Numbered from the stretch's first letter, positions 30,585 through 39,688 are shown. The stretch: DNA of 64,000 nt from Streptomyces sp. NBC_01445 (GCF_035918235.1 NZ_CP109485.1:8215001-8279000); one strand, 5' to 3'. Made by a program: numbers and translations. Notes: generated by a model not told the origin, from the letters alone.

Positions 30585-30653
30585 AACGATGCCGCCCCAC
30601 AACCTCTTAGCACAAGCGAGACTTGTTCCCTGGTATCGCTTAGCATCACTTAC

Positions 30654-31619
30654 ATGTTGAACCTGGAGCGCCTGCGCACCCTCGACGCACTCGCCCGCCA
30701 CGGGTCCGTCAGCGGCGCCGCGGCAGGGCTGCACGTCACGACGTCCGCCGTCTCGCAGCAGATGGCCAAGCTGGAGCGCGAGGTCGGGCAGCAGCTCCTC
30801 GCCAAGAACGGCAGGGGAGTGCGGCTCACCGACGCCGGGCGGCTGCTCGCCGAGCACGCCGGGCGGATCCTGTCCCAGGTCGAGCTCGCGCAGTCCGACC
30901 TGGAGGCGCACCGCGGGCAGGTCGTGGGGGAGCTGCGGATCTCCGCGTTCCCGACCGCCGCCCGCGGTCTCTTCCCGCGCGCCCTCGCGGCTCTGCGCGC
31001 GGAGCACCCGGGCCTGCGGCTGCGCTCGCAGGAGCTGGAGCCCGAGCTGGGGGTTGCCGGGGTCGTGCGCGGCGACCTCGACCTGGCAGTCGTGCTCGAC
31101 TGGTACAACAAGCCGATGCCGCTCCCCGACGGTCTCGTCAAGGCGGCGATCCTCGACGACCCCGCCGATGTCGCGATGCCGGCGGACCACCCCCTCGCAG
31201 GCCGCCGCGAGGTGGGTCTGGAGGACTTCGCCGACGACGAGTGGATCACGTGGGGCGAGGGCGAGTTCTGCCACGAGTGGCTGCTCTTCACGCTGCGCGC
31301 CAAGGGCGTCGAGCCCCGCATCGGCCATCGCGCCGCCGAGACCCACACCCAGCTCGGCCTCGTCGCCGCCGGGCTCGGTGTGTGCGTGGCGCCGCTCCTC
31401 GGGCGCGATCCGGTGCCGGACGGGGTGGTGACCGTGCCGGTGCGCCGGCGCGTACGCCGGCACGTCTACGTCGTGTGGCGGGCCGACGCGGACCGGCGGC
31501 CGTCGATCAGGGCGGCGGTGAGGGCGCTCCGGAGCGTGGGGGCGAGTCTGGGCGGGGACGTCGCCCCAGGGGGTGGCTCCCAAGAGATGGCTCCCCAGGA
31601 GACGGCCCCCCAAGCGTGA
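30654..31619 (+). CDS. LysR-family transcriptional regulator
   Basis: 321 aa: N-terminal winged helix (NLERLRTLDALARHGSVSGA, VTTSAVSQQMAKLE) and a periplasmic-binding-protein-like effector domain (about 90-295). An extra C-terminal tail (GGGSQEMAPQETAPQA) is unusual. ATG 30654 starts 69 bp from the divergent EamA gene, so it likely controls exporter expression in response to a small molecule. It ends 2 bp before the convergent PPOX gene. Confidence 0.88.
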   Translation: MLNLERLRTLDALARHGSVSGAAAGLHVTTSAVSQQMAKLEREVGQQLLAKNGRGVRLTDAGRLLAEHAGRILSQVELAQSDLEAHRGQVVGELRISAFPTAARGLFPRALAALRAEHPGLRLRSQELEPELGVAGVVRGDLDLAVVLDWYNKPMPLPDGLVKAAILDDPADVAMPADHPLAGRREVGLEDFADDEWITWGEGEFCHEWLLFTLRAKGVEPRIGHRAAETHTQLGLVAAGLGVCVAPLLGRDPVPDGVVTVPVRRRVRRHVYVVWRADADRRPSIRAAVRALRSVGASLGGDVAPGGGSQEMAPQETAPQA

Positions 31620-31620
31620 G

Positions 31621-32088
31621 CTAGAGCGACGCCAGCTTCCTGAAGTCCCACGACGCGATCTTGTCGGGCGTGAGCCGGGCCCAGGCGTGCCGGCCGTCGT
31701 GCGCCATCTCGTCCATCGCGAAGTTCTTGCGGGCGAACAGCCGCTCGGGGACGTCCAGTTCGGGCACGGCCTCGCCGGTGCGCGGGCTCTCCCCGACGAA
31801 CTCCACCATGCCCGACAGCTCGGCGCCGCGCAGCTCCCCGTACTCCTCGCCCGCGTCGATCACGACGGCGATGCGGGGGTCCTTGAGCAGGTCGGCCCAG
31901 CGGCGGCTGCGCGTGATCGAGTACAGCCACAGGCAGGCGCCGTCCCAGACGAACCACAGGGTGCTGACGTGCGGGGAGCCGTCGGGCGAGACGGTGGCGA
32001 CGCGGCACGTGCGCTGGGACCCCAGGAACTCGTCCAGCTCGGCCGGCGTCATCATGATCTTGCGGCCCCGACGCTGTGTGACGGCCAT
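31621..32088 (-). CDS. PPOX-class (F420/FMN) flavoprotein
   Basis: 155 aa, split-barrel (MMTPAELDEFLGSQRTCRVA, then SPHVSTLWFVWDGACLWLYS and RLTPDKIASWDFRKL at the C-terminus). The residues resemble F420-dependent or FMN-dependent PPOX enzymes of actinobacteria rather than true PNPOx; the cofactor cannot be decided by eye. ATG start preceded by AAGGGGAG. Its stop abuts the LysR gene. Confidence 0.85.
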   Translation of the reverse strand: MAVTQRRGRKIMMTPAELDEFLGSQRTCRVATVSPDGSPHVSTLWFVWDGACLWLYSITRSRRWADLLKDPRIAVVIDAGEEYGELRGAELSGMVEFVGESPRTGEAVPELDVPERLFARKNFAMDEMAHDGRHAWARLTPDKIASWDFRKLASL

Positions 32089-32212
32089 GCGTACTCCCCT
32101 TCGAGGGCTTCTTGCTGACGATGTGTCAGATCAGAAGCATGCGGTGTCTTCCCCCGTGGCGCAATGGTGGCTAATCTCTCGCCGCTCAGGACGCCTGCGA
32201 CAGGGGGACCCC

Positions 32213-32857
32213 GTGCCGTCGTACGAAGAGCTCGCCGAACTGCTCGATCCGGCCACCGCGGTACTGCTGACCGTGGAGTGCCAGCAGGGGGTCGTCGGCC
32301 CTGACAGCGCCCTGCCCGAACTCGCCGAGGAGGCCAGGTCGTCCGGGGCGCTCGGCAATGTGGCGCGACTTGTCGCAGGTGCGCACGAGAGCGGCGTACA
32401 GGTGCTGCACGCCGTGGCGGAGCGGCGGCCCGACGGACGCGGCGCCAACCACAACGGACGCCTGTTCCGCGCCGCCGCGCGCCTGCCCGTGCAGCAGATC
32501 TCCGGCACCGTTGCGGTCAGGATCGCGCCGCCCGTCGAGGTGGCGGACGAGGACATCGTCGTACGCCGGCTGCACGGCCTCTCGCCCATCGCGGGCACCG
32601 ACGTGGACGCCCTGCTGCGCAACCTCGGCTGCCGGACGCTGATCGTCACCGGCGTCTCGGCGAACGTCGCCATACCGAACGCCGTCTTCGACGCGGTGAA
32701 CCGCGGCTACACCGTCGCCGTGCCCGCCGACGCGATCGCGGGGGTGCCGTCCGACTACACCCCCGCGATGATCCGCAACACGCTCGCCCTCGTTGCCACC
32801 GTGACGTCCACACAGGACGTGCTCACCTGCTGGAAGCGCCCGCGCCGAGGCCGCTGA
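32213..32857 (+). CDS. Isochorismatase-fold hydrolase family protein with altered catalytic triad
   Basis: 214 aa with the isochorismatase-like Rossmann fold. The triad D-K-C of active cysteine hydrolases reads E22 (VECQQ), R118/R119 (VVRRLHG) and A153 (NVAIPN, where the family has NVCV), so hydrolase chemistry as usually understood looks absent. It may be a substrate-binding or scaffold member. GTG start with AGGGGG 5 nt upstream. Confidence 0.83.
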   Translation: MPSYEELAELLDPATAVLLTVECQQGVVGPDSALPELAEEARSSGALGNVARLVAGAHESGVQVLHAVAERRPDGRGANHNGRLFRAAARLPVQQISGTVAVRIAPPVEVADEDIVVRRLHGLSPIAGTDVDALLRNLGCRTLIVTGVSANVAIPNAVFDAVNRGYTVAVPADAIAGVPSDYTPAMIRNTLALVATVTSTQDVLTCWKRPRRGR

Positions 32858-32866
32858 CCCGCGTCG

Positions 32867-33325
32867 CTACGCGAGCGTGATCGAGTCGCCCGAGACGGTG
32901 ATCTCCTTGGCGGCCAGCGGCTGCGCGGCGGGCGGGTGCTTCACGCTGCCGTCCTCGATGGAGAACTTGCTGCCGTGGCACGGGCAGTTGATGGTGCCGC
33001 CCTCGATCGCGGTGACCGGGCACTGCTTGTGGGTGCAGATGTTCGTGAAGGCCTTGAACTCGCCCTTCTTCGGCTGCGTGACCACCACGCCCGCGTCACC
33101 GAAGATCTTTCCGCCGCCGACCGGGATGTCGGCGGTCTTGGCGAGTTCCTTCCCTGCCCCGTCCTTGGCCGCGCCGTCGTTGGCCGCGTTCCCCGCCGGC
33201 TCGGAGGACGACGAATCGTCCGAGCTCCCGCACGCGGTGAGCGCGGCGGCGATACCGGCGGCTCCCACGGCCGCGACGACGGTACGGCGGGTCGGGGCGG
33301 ATACGGACTCGTGCGAAGCGGTCAT
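32867..33325 (-). CDS. Rieske [2Fe-2S] lipoprotein, Tat-exported
   Basis: 152 aa. The N-terminus carries a twin-arginine signal (RRTVVAAVGAAGIAAALTAC) with lipobox LTAC, so the mature protein is probably lipid-anchored outside the membrane. A Ser/Gly/Ala linker precedes the Rieske cluster motif CTHKQC (Cys and His) and CPCHGS. These small Tat-exported Rieske proteins are common in actinobacteria; electron partners unknown. Divergent from the HipA-like gene. Confidence 0.9.
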   Translation of the reverse strand: MTASHESVSAPTRRTVVAAVGAAGIAAALTACGSSDDSSSSEPAGNAANDGAAKDGAGKELAKTADIPVGGGKIFGDAGVVVTQPKKGEFKAFTNICTHKQCPVTAIEGGTINCPCHGSKFSIEDGSVKHPPAAQPLAAKEITVSGDSITLA

Positions 33326-33444
33326 TACTGGTGTTTCCCTTCGGTTCGAGGGGGGTGGCCCTCACTCGTACGGGCCGCGGGACCGGAATGTTCAACACCG
33401 GACGGACTTTCGTACGGCGATGATGCGTCGCCTAACCTGGGGCA

Positions 33445-34272
33445 ATGCTCACCGAAGTCACGGCGACCCGCTATGTCACCCCCATGAGGGAAGGCGGATC
33501 ACTTCCCGGGCTCGTCGAGGCCGACGATCTCGCCCCGTACGTCATGAAGTTCACCGGCGCGGGACAGGGCCGCAAAACGCTTGTCGCGGAGGTGATCTGC
33601 GGAGGGCTCGCGCGGCGGCTCGGATTCCGGGTGCCGGGGCTCGTGCGGATCGGACTCGACCCCGTGATCGGCCTCGGCGAGCCCGACCAGGAGGTGCAGG
33701 GCCTCCTCAAGTCGAGCGGTGGCGTGAACCTCGGCATGCGGTACCTCTCCGGTGCGCTCGGCTTCGACCCCCTCGCCTACGAGGTGGATCCCGTGGAGGC
33801 GGGGCGCGTCGTCTGGTTCGACGCCCTGATCAACAACGTCGACCGGTCCTGGCGCAACCCCAACATGCTGGTCTGGCACGGCGACCTGTGGCTCATCGAC
33901 CACGGCGCGAGCATGATCTGGCACCACAACTGGCGCGGCGCGGAGGCCGCGGCGGCCCGCCCGTACGACGCCTCCGACCACGCCCTCGCCCCCTTCGCGC
34001 CCGATGTCGCGGCGGCCGCGGCGGAGCTCGCGCCGCGGCTCACCGAGGAACTGCTCGCCGAGGTCACCGCCGACGTCCCCGACGCCTGGCTCGCCGACGA
34101 GCCTGGCTTCGACGACCCCGACGCGGTGCGGCGCGCGTACGCCGCCGTGCTGCTGCCCCGCGCGGCCACCGTCCACGAACGCATCGGCCTGCCCGAGCGG
34201 GATCCCGACCGCGTCCCGCGCACCTCGGGCTGGCTGACCGGCACGGCGAGTGTGAAGGGCGGCACCCGGTGA
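33445..34272 (+). CDS. HipA-like kinase family protein
   Basis: 275 aa with a HipA-type kinase core: ATP-lysine K35 (YVMKFTGAGQG), catalytic segment DALINNVDRSWRNPN (D126, N131, D133, N138) and DFG-equivalent LIDHGA (D152). It lacks the HipA N-terminal dimer domain. The ATG is predicted to be leaderless (TAACCT ends 7 nt before it). The next gene, DUF3037, starts in its stop (GTGA overlap). I recall HipA-like/DUF3037 pairs recurring in actinobacteria, resembling a kinase with partner, but no antitoxin DNA-binding protein is here. Confidence 0.83.
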   Translation: MLTEVTATRYVTPMREGGSLPGLVEADDLAPYVMKFTGAGQGRKTLVAEVICGGLARRLGFRVPGLVRIGLDPVIGLGEPDQEVQGLLKSSGGVNLGMRYLSGALGFDPLAYEVDPVEAGRVVWFDALINNVDRSWRNPNMLVWHGDLWLIDHGASMIWHHNWRGAEAAAARPYDASDHALAPFAPDVAAAAAELAPRLTEELLAEVTADVPDAWLADEPGFDDPDAVRRAYAAVLLPRAATVHERIGLPERDPDRVPRTSGWLTGTASVKGGTR

Positions 34273-34658
34273 CCGCGACCAGCCGAGACGTCTTCGAATA
34301 CGCGCTGCTGCGCGTCGTCCCGCGCGTCGAGCGCGGCGAGCAGATCAACGCCGGCGTGGTCGTCTACTGCCGCGCCAAGTCCTACGTCCGCGCGCTCACG
34401 CACCTCGACGAGGCGAAGCTGCGCGCCCTCGACCCCGAGGCGGACGTGACCGGCGTCCGCGCGTCGCTCGCCGCCGTCGAACGGCACTGCCGAGGCGGCG
34501 GCGACGCGGGCCAGGCGGCGGACGACGACGCGGGCCGGCGCTTCCGGTGGCTGGTCGCGCCGCGCTCCACGGTCGTGCAGCCCGGACCCGTGCACACCGG
34601 TCTCACCGAGGACCCCGAGGCAGAGGTCGACAGGCTTCTCGACCTCCTGGTGAGGTGA
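34269..34658 (+). CDS. DUF3037 family protein
   Basis: 129 aa (SRDVFEYALLRVVPRVERGE, AKSYVRALTHLDEAKLRALDP, RRFRWLVAPRSTVVQPGPVH). It is coupled to the HipA-like kinase by a 4-bp overlap, so the two are likely a functional pair. Function unknown; it is not a recognisable antitoxin or DNA-binding protein. Confidence 0.82.
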   Translation: MTATSRDVFEYALLRVVPRVERGEQINAGVVVYCRAKSYVRALTHLDEAKLRALDPEADVTGVRASLAAVERHCRGGGDAGQAADDDAGRRFRWLVAPRSTVVQPGPVHTGLTEDPEAEVDRLLDLLVR

Positions 34659-34693
34659 CCTCGCGGTGGCCCCTTCGCGGTGAGTGATCAGTC

Positions 34694-34738
34694 GCACCCG
34701 GTGGGTACGTTGACACCGGGTGCCAGGACTTCTAGCGT
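34694..34738 (+). promoter_or_regulatory. Consensus promoter with overlapping operator before SDR genes
   Basis: TTGACA (34710-34715), 17-nt spacer, TAGCGT (34733-34738) is close to the ideal HrdB promoter. A perfect inverted repeat GCACCCGGTG (34694-34703) / CACCGGGTGC (34714-34723), with 10-bp spacer, covers the -35 box, so a repressor is expected to occlude polymerase. Confidence 0.8.
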
Positions 34739-34817
34739 CACGTCCACAGGGTACTAAGCGGTCGCTCACCGAGTTGGGACGTGAGGGCCGCACTCTAGGG
34801 CGAGGAGACCGAAGAGC

Positions 34818-35579
34818 ATGTCCACCACTGAGCAGCGCGTCGCGATCGTCACCGGTGCCGCACGCGGCATCGGCGCCGCTACCGCCGTACGTCTGGCCGC
34901 CGAGGGTCGCGCCGTAGCCGTGATCGACCTCGACGAGGCCGCCTGCAAGGACACCGTCGAGAAGATCACCAACGCCGGTGGCAAGGCCCTCGCGGTCGGC
35001 TGCGACGTCGCCGACGAGGCGCAGGTCGAGGCCGCCGTCGCGCGCATCGCCGAGGAGCTCGGCGCGCCGACGATCCTCGTCAACAACGCGGGTGTGCTCC
35101 GCGACAACCTGCTGTTCAAGATGAGCGCCCTGGACTGGGACACCGTCATGAACGTGCACTTGCGCGGCGCGTTCCTGATGTCGAAGGCCGTCCAGAAGCA
35201 CATGGTGGACGCCAAGTTCGGCCGCATCGTCAACCTGTCCTCGTCGTCGGCGCTCGGCAACCGCGGCCAGGTCAACTACTCGGCGGCCAAGGCCGGCCTC
35301 CAGGGCTTCACCAAGACCCTCGCCAAGGAGCTCGGCAAGTTCGGCGTCACCGCGAACGCCGTCGCCCCCGGCTTCATCGTCACCGAGATGACGGCCGCCA
35401 CCGCCGCCCGTGTCGGCATGGGCTTCGAGGAGTTCCAGGCCGCCGCCGCCACGCAGATCCCGGTCCAGCGCGTGGGCAAGCCCGACGACATCGCCAACGC
35501 CATCGCCTTCTTCACCGGCGAGGCGGCCGGATTCGTCTCCGGCCAGGTCATGTACGTCGCCGGCGGACCGCTCAACTAG
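34818..35579 (+). CDS. SDR-family 3-oxoacyl reductase (FabG-type)
   Basis: 253 aa, classical short-chain reductase: TGAARGIGAAT (NAD(P) binding), NNAG, YSAAK catalytic Tyr/Lys and FIVTEMT near the C-terminus. It most resembles 3-oxoacyl-ACP or -CoA reductases. It is separated by 17 bp from a second SDR gene, suggesting one operon from the promoter upstream. Housekeeping FabG is usually elsewhere, so a fatty-acid-related accessory role is likely. Confidence 0.9.
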   Translation: MSTTEQRVAIVTGAARGIGAATAVRLAAEGRAVAVIDLDEAACKDTVEKITNAGGKALAVGCDVADEAQVEAAVARIAEELGAPTILVNNAGVLRDNLLFKMSALDWDTVMNVHLRGAFLMSKAVQKHMVDAKFGRIVNLSSSSALGNRGQVNYSAAKAGLQGFTKTLAKELGKFGVTANAVAPGFIVTEMTAATAARVGMGFEEFQAAAATQIPVQRVGKPDDIANAIAFFTGEAAGFVSGQVMYVAGGPLN

Positions 35580-35596
35580 GGCCGGGGGAAACGGAC

Positions 35597-36364
35597 ATGA
35601 CTTCATCCCAGCTCCCTGAGCTCTCCGGCAAGGTCGCCCTCGTCACCGGCGGGAGCCGCGGCATCGGCTACGGCGTCGCCGAGGCGCTCGTCGCCCGCGG
35701 TGACCGCGTGTGCATCACCGGACGCGGCGAGGACGCCCTCAAGGAGGCCGTCGAGAAGCTCGGCGCCGACCGGGCCATGTACGTCGCCGGCAAGGCCCAC
35801 GACGAGGCGCACCAGGCCGCCGCCGTCGAGCGCACCATGGAGGCCTTCGGCCGCGTCGACTTCCTGGTCAACAACGCCGGTACGAACCCGGTGTTCGGCC
35901 CCATCGCCGAGCTCGACCTGAACGTGGCGCGCAAGGTCTTCGAGACCAACGTCGTCTCCGCGCTCGGCTTCGCCCAGCAGACGTGGAAGGCGTGGCAGGG
36001 CGAGAACGGCGGGGCGATCGTCAACATCGCCTCCGTCGCGGGCCTCGCCCCGTCTCCGTTCATCGGCGCGTACGGCATCAGCAAGGCGGCGATGATCAAC
36101 CTGACCGTCCAGCTCGCGCACGAGTTCGCGCCCAAGGTGCGGGTCAACGCGATCGCCCCGGCGGTGGTCAAGACGAAGTTCGCGCAGGCCCTCTACGAGG
36201 GGCGCGAGGAGGAGGCCGCGGCCGCCTACCCGCTGGCCCGGCTCGGCGTGCCGGAGGACATCGGCGGCGCCGCCGCGTTCCTGACCTCGCAGCAGTCCGA
36301 CTGGATCACCGGCCAGACCCTCGTGGTCGACGGCGGAATCTTCCTCAATGCGGGCGTCAGCTGA
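35597..36364 (+). CDS. SDR-family oxidoreductase (FabG-type)
   Basis: 255 aa classical SDR: TGGSRGIGYGV, NNAG, YGISK. It is the second reductase of the operon; 17 bp from the previous stop with GGGGGAAAC leading into ATG. The two reductases are not close copies, so they may act on different substrates in one acyl pathway. Confidence 0.9.
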   Translation: MTSSQLPELSGKVALVTGGSRGIGYGVAEALVARGDRVCITGRGEDALKEAVEKLGADRAMYVAGKAHDEAHQAAAVERTMEAFGRVDFLVNNAGTNPVFGPIAELDLNVARKVFETNVVSALGFAQQTWKAWQGENGGAIVNIASVAGLAPSPFIGAYGISKAAMINLTVQLAHEFAPKVRVNAIAPAVVKTKFAQALYEGREEEAAAAYPLARLGVPEDIGGAAAFLTSQQSDWITGQTLVVDGGIFLNAGVS

Positions 36365-36454
36365 CAAAGCCTCCGCGAGGCCGTTTCGGACCAAGCTCGC
36401 TTAACTGAAGTTCCCCGCGTACGTCGCGTACGTACGCATCAAGTGCCCTGCCGG

Positions 36455-36481
36455 AGTGCCCCATTGGCCCGGCGGGGCACT
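36455..36481 (+). terminator. Hairpin after the SDR operon
   Basis: AGTGCCCC (36455-36462) / GGGGCACT (36474-36481) perfect 8-bp stem with an 11-nt loop. It lies between the SDR genes and the peptide-binding gene. Confidence 0.6.
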
Positions 36482-36529
36482 GCGGTATGGTCTCCCGACC
36501 TGTGGCATGGCCGATCGAGGAGCGCGCGC

Positions 36530-38110
36530 GTGTTCAACCGGATCCAGGGCCCCCGTCAGCTGGCGGCGATAACGTGCATATCGCTCCTTGCCGGATGTGG
36601 ACTGATGTCCTCCGGAGAGTCGGACGACACCGACCCCATCGTCGTGGGGACCACCAGCGCGCCGAGCACCCTCGACCCGGCCGCGTCCTGGGACGGTTCC
36701 TGGGAGCTGTTCAGGAACGTCTACCAGACCCTCGTCAGCTTCCCCTCCGGTGCCTCCGAGCCCAAGCCCGACGCCGCCGAGCGCTGCGAGTTCACCGACC
36801 CCTCCAACAGCGTCTACCACTGCAAGCTGCGCGAGGGCATGCAGTTCTCGAACGGCGACAAGCTCGACGCGGCGGCCGTCAAGTACTCCTTCGACCGCAT
36901 CAGAAGGATCAACGTCAAGGGCGGCCCCGAGGGGCTCCTCGGCAGCCTGAAATCGGTCGATGTCAAGGGCGACCGTGACATCACGTTCACATTGAACAAG
37001 CCCGACGCGACCTTCCCCTTCGTGCTCGCGACACCGGCGATGTCCATCGTCGACCCCGCCGAGTACCCGGCCGACGCGGTCCGCGACGACGGCAAGATCG
37101 CCGGCTCGGGGCCGTACGCACTCGACGCGTACACCGACGGCGAGAAGGCGGAGCTCGTCAAGAACGACCACTACGACGGGTTCGCCGAGCGCAAGAACAG
37201 CGCCGTCACCATCCGCTACTTCAAGGACTCCGCCTCGATGGTCGGCGCCCTGCGCGCCAAGAAGATCGACGCCACGTACCGCGGGCTCGCCGCGTCGGAC
37301 GTCGTGGGGCTCCAGGGCAAGCAGACCAAGGACGGCATCCAGCTCGTCGAGGGCGCGGGCATGGAGATCAGCTACCTGGTGTTCAACCCCAAGGACCCCT
37401 GGGCGCGCAAGTCCGCCGTCCGCAAGGCCGTCGCCCAGGTCGTCGACCGCGGCGCGATCGCCCACAAGATCTACCAGGACACCGTCGAACCGCTCTACTC
37501 GATGGTCCCGAGGGGCCTGACCGGGCACACCACCGGCTTCTTCGACGACTTCGGCGACCCGAACGCGGCCAAGGCCAAGAACATCCTCACCCGGGCGGGC
37601 ATCACGGACCGGGTCCCGCTCACCCTCTGGTACACCACCGACCGCTACGGGTCCGCGACCGGCGCCGAGTTCACCGAGCTCAAGCGGCAACTGGACGCGT
37701 CCGGACTGTTCGACGTCACCATCAAGGGACGCCCCTGGAAGACGTTCGAGGCCGGATACCGCAAGGGCGAGTACCCCGCCTTCGGTCGCGGCTGGTTCCC
37801 CGACTTCCCGGACGCGGACAACTTCATCGCGCCCTTCGTCGGCGAGCAGAACGCGCTGGGAACGCCCTACGCGTCCAAGGAGATCACCGACGACCTGCTG
37901 CCGCAGTCGCGTCGCGAGAGCGACCGCGCCGCCGTGGTGGGCCAGTTCAAGCGCGCTCAGCAGATACTCGTCGACGACGCCCGGCTGCTGCCGCTGTGGC
38001 AGGGCAAGCAGTACATCGCGGCCAGCGAGGAGATCTCGGGCGGCGAGCGGGCCCTCGACCCGTCGACGATCATGATGATGTGGGAGCTGCAGCGCAAGAC
38101 CAGCTGGTAG
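36530..38110 (+). CDS. ABC-transporter peptide/solute-binding lipoprotein (family 5)
   Basis: 526 aa. Signal peptide with lipobox LLAGC (near residue 20) anchors it to the membrane. The extracellular family-5 binding domain (VVGTTSAPSTLDPA at the N-terminus, GYRKGEYPAFGRGWFPDFPD near the end) resembles oligopeptide-binding proteins. No permease or ATPase genes are adjacent. GTG 36530 with GAGGAG 7 nt upstream. Confidence 0.9.
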   Translation: MFNRIQGPRQLAAITCISLLAGCGLMSSGESDDTDPIVVGTTSAPSTLDPAASWDGSWELFRNVYQTLVSFPSGASEPKPDAAERCEFTDPSNSVYHCKLREGMQFSNGDKLDAAAVKYSFDRIRRINVKGGPEGLLGSLKSVDVKGDRDITFTLNKPDATFPFVLATPAMSIVDPAEYPADAVRDDGKIAGSGPYALDAYTDGEKAELVKNDHYDGFAERKNSAVTIRYFKDSASMVGALRAKKIDATYRGLAASDVVGLQGKQTKDGIQLVEGAGMEISYLVFNPKDPWARKSAVRKAVAQVVDRGAIAHKIYQDTVEPLYSMVPRGLTGHTTGFFDDFGDPNAAKAKNILTRAGITDRVPLTLWYTTDRYGSATGAEFTELKRQLDASGLFDVTIKGRPWKTFEAGYRKGEYPAFGRGWFPDFPDADNFIAPFVGEQNALGTPYASKEITDDLLPQSRRESDRAAVVGQFKRAQQILVDDARLLPLWQGKQYIAASEEISGGERALDPSTIMMMWELQRKTSW

Positions 38111-38215
38111 GCGGGCCGCCGGGGCCCGTTGTCAGTGGCCGCGGGTAGGTTCTGGGGTGTGCAGCGGCCGTGCCTCGTACGGCCGTGAAGTGACCGTACC
38201 CCGGAGGTTGTTGAC

Positions 38216-38899
38216 GTGACCGACACCGCGATGCTGCCCGAGTCCTGGCGCGGCGTCCTCGGCGAGGAGCTGCAGAAGCCCTACTTCAAGGAGCTCACCG
38301 AGTTCGTCGAGGAGGAGCGCGCGAAGGGTCCCGTCTACCCGCCGCGCGAGGAGGTCTTCGCGGCGCTCGACGCGACCCCGTACGACCGGGTCAAGGTCCT
38401 TGTCCTCGGCCAGGACCCGTACCACGGGGAGGGGCAGGGGCACGGTCTGTGCTTCTCCGTGCGGCCCGGCGTGAAGACGCCGCCCTCCCTGCGGAACATC
38501 TACAAGGAGATGAAGGAGGAGCTCGGCCACCCGGTCCCGGACAACGGGTATCTGATGCCGTGGGCCGAGCAGGGCGTCCTCCTGCTGAACGCGGTGCTCA
38601 CGGTGCGGGCCGGCGAGGCCAACTCGCACAAGGGCAAGGGCTGGGAGAAGTTCACCGACGCGGTGATCCGCGCGGTGGCCGACCGGCCCGACCCTGCCGT
38701 GTTCGTCCTGTGGGGGAACTACGCGCAGAAGAAGCTCCCCCTCATCGACGAGGAGCGCCACGTCGTGGTGAAGGGCGCGCACCCCTCGCCGCTCTCCGCG
38801 AAGAAGTTCTTCGGCTCGCATCCCTTCACGCAGATCGACAAGGCGGTGGCCGCGCAGGGTCACACGCCGATCGACTGGCGGATTCCGGACCTGGGCTGA
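38216..38899 (+). CDS. ung: Uracil-DNA glycosylase (family 1)
   Basis: 227 aa; removes uracil from DNA. Motifs GQDPYHG (D67 catalytic), LLLNAVLTVRAGEANSH and the histidine loop HPSPLS are intact. GTG start. It is a complete housekeeping repair gene with no unusual feature. Confidence 0.96.
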   Translation: MTDTAMLPESWRGVLGEELQKPYFKELTEFVEEERAKGPVYPPREEVFAALDATPYDRVKVLVLGQDPYHGEGQGHGLCFSVRPGVKTPPSLRNIYKEMKEELGHPVPDNGYLMPWAEQGVLLLNAVLTVRAGEANSHKGKGWEKFTDAVIRAVADRPDPAVFVLWGNYAQKKLPLIDEERHVVVKGAHPSPLSAKKFFGSHPFTQIDKAVAAQGHTPIDWRIPDLG

Positions 38900-39047
38900 C
38901 GTCCACGGGTGCGTGTCCCTCCGGGTGCCGTGACCGCCCGGCCCCCGGAGGGACCCCCGCCCGCGCCTGACGGGGATTGTCAGCGGCTGGCGATAGCGTC
39001 GGAATCGTTATCGGCTTGGACGATCGGCATACGAGCGTGGAGGACCT

Positions 39048-39599
39048 GTGGCTGAGCAGCGGGAGCAGGCGGCGGACGACGCCATGATGGCCCGGATCGG
39101 GCAGGTGATCATCCTCCATCACGCCGGTGACCGCGAGGAGGCCAGGGACCGGTACCTCGGCCTGTGGGCGGAGATCGGGGAGGACGGCGACCCCCTCCAC
39201 CGCTGCACGCTCGCGCACTACATGGCGGACGCCCAGGACGACCCGGACCACGAGCTGGCGTGGGACCTGCGGGCCCTGTCCGCCGCCGAGGGCCTGACCG
39301 AGGCGCGGCTCGCCCGCCACGAGCAGTCGCTCGCGGTCCGCGCGCTCTACCCTTCGCTGCACCTCAACCTGGCGGCGGACTATGTGAAGCTCGGCCGCCC
39401 CGACGCGGCCCGCAGCCATCTGACACAGGCGCGCGCCGTGGTGGGCGCGCTCGGGGACGACGGTTACGGGGACGGTGTGCGGGCGGCCATCGCCCGCCTG
39501 GAACAGCGGGTCGCGGCGATGCCGCCCGGCGCGGACGAGGGTCCGGGTCGGGGTTCCGCGGGGGGCGAGCCGCTGGGGCCGCCCAGACGGAGCTCGTAG
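39048..39599 (+). CDS. TPR-like helical protein
   Basis: 183 aa, helical, with tetratricopeptide-like pairs (AMMARIGQVIILHHAGDREE ... HLNLAADYVKLGRPDAARSHL). Likely a scaffold. No signal peptide. GTG start behind GGAGG. Function unknown. Confidence 0.8.
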   Translation: MAEQREQAADDAMMARIGQVIILHHAGDREEARDRYLGLWAEIGEDGDPLHRCTLAHYMADAQDDPDHELAWDLRALSAAEGLTEARLARHEQSLAVRALYPSLHLNLAADYVKLGRPDAARSHLTQARAVVGALGDDGYGDGVRAAIARLEQRVAAMPPGADEGPGRGSAGGEPLGPPRRSS

Positions 39600-39688
39600 A
39601 CGGTCACCCCCTCGCCGGGCCCCTCTGCCTGATGCACGGCCCGCCCCGCCCGCCGTCGCGCCTCATCCCCGTACCACCCCCGCCCGCC

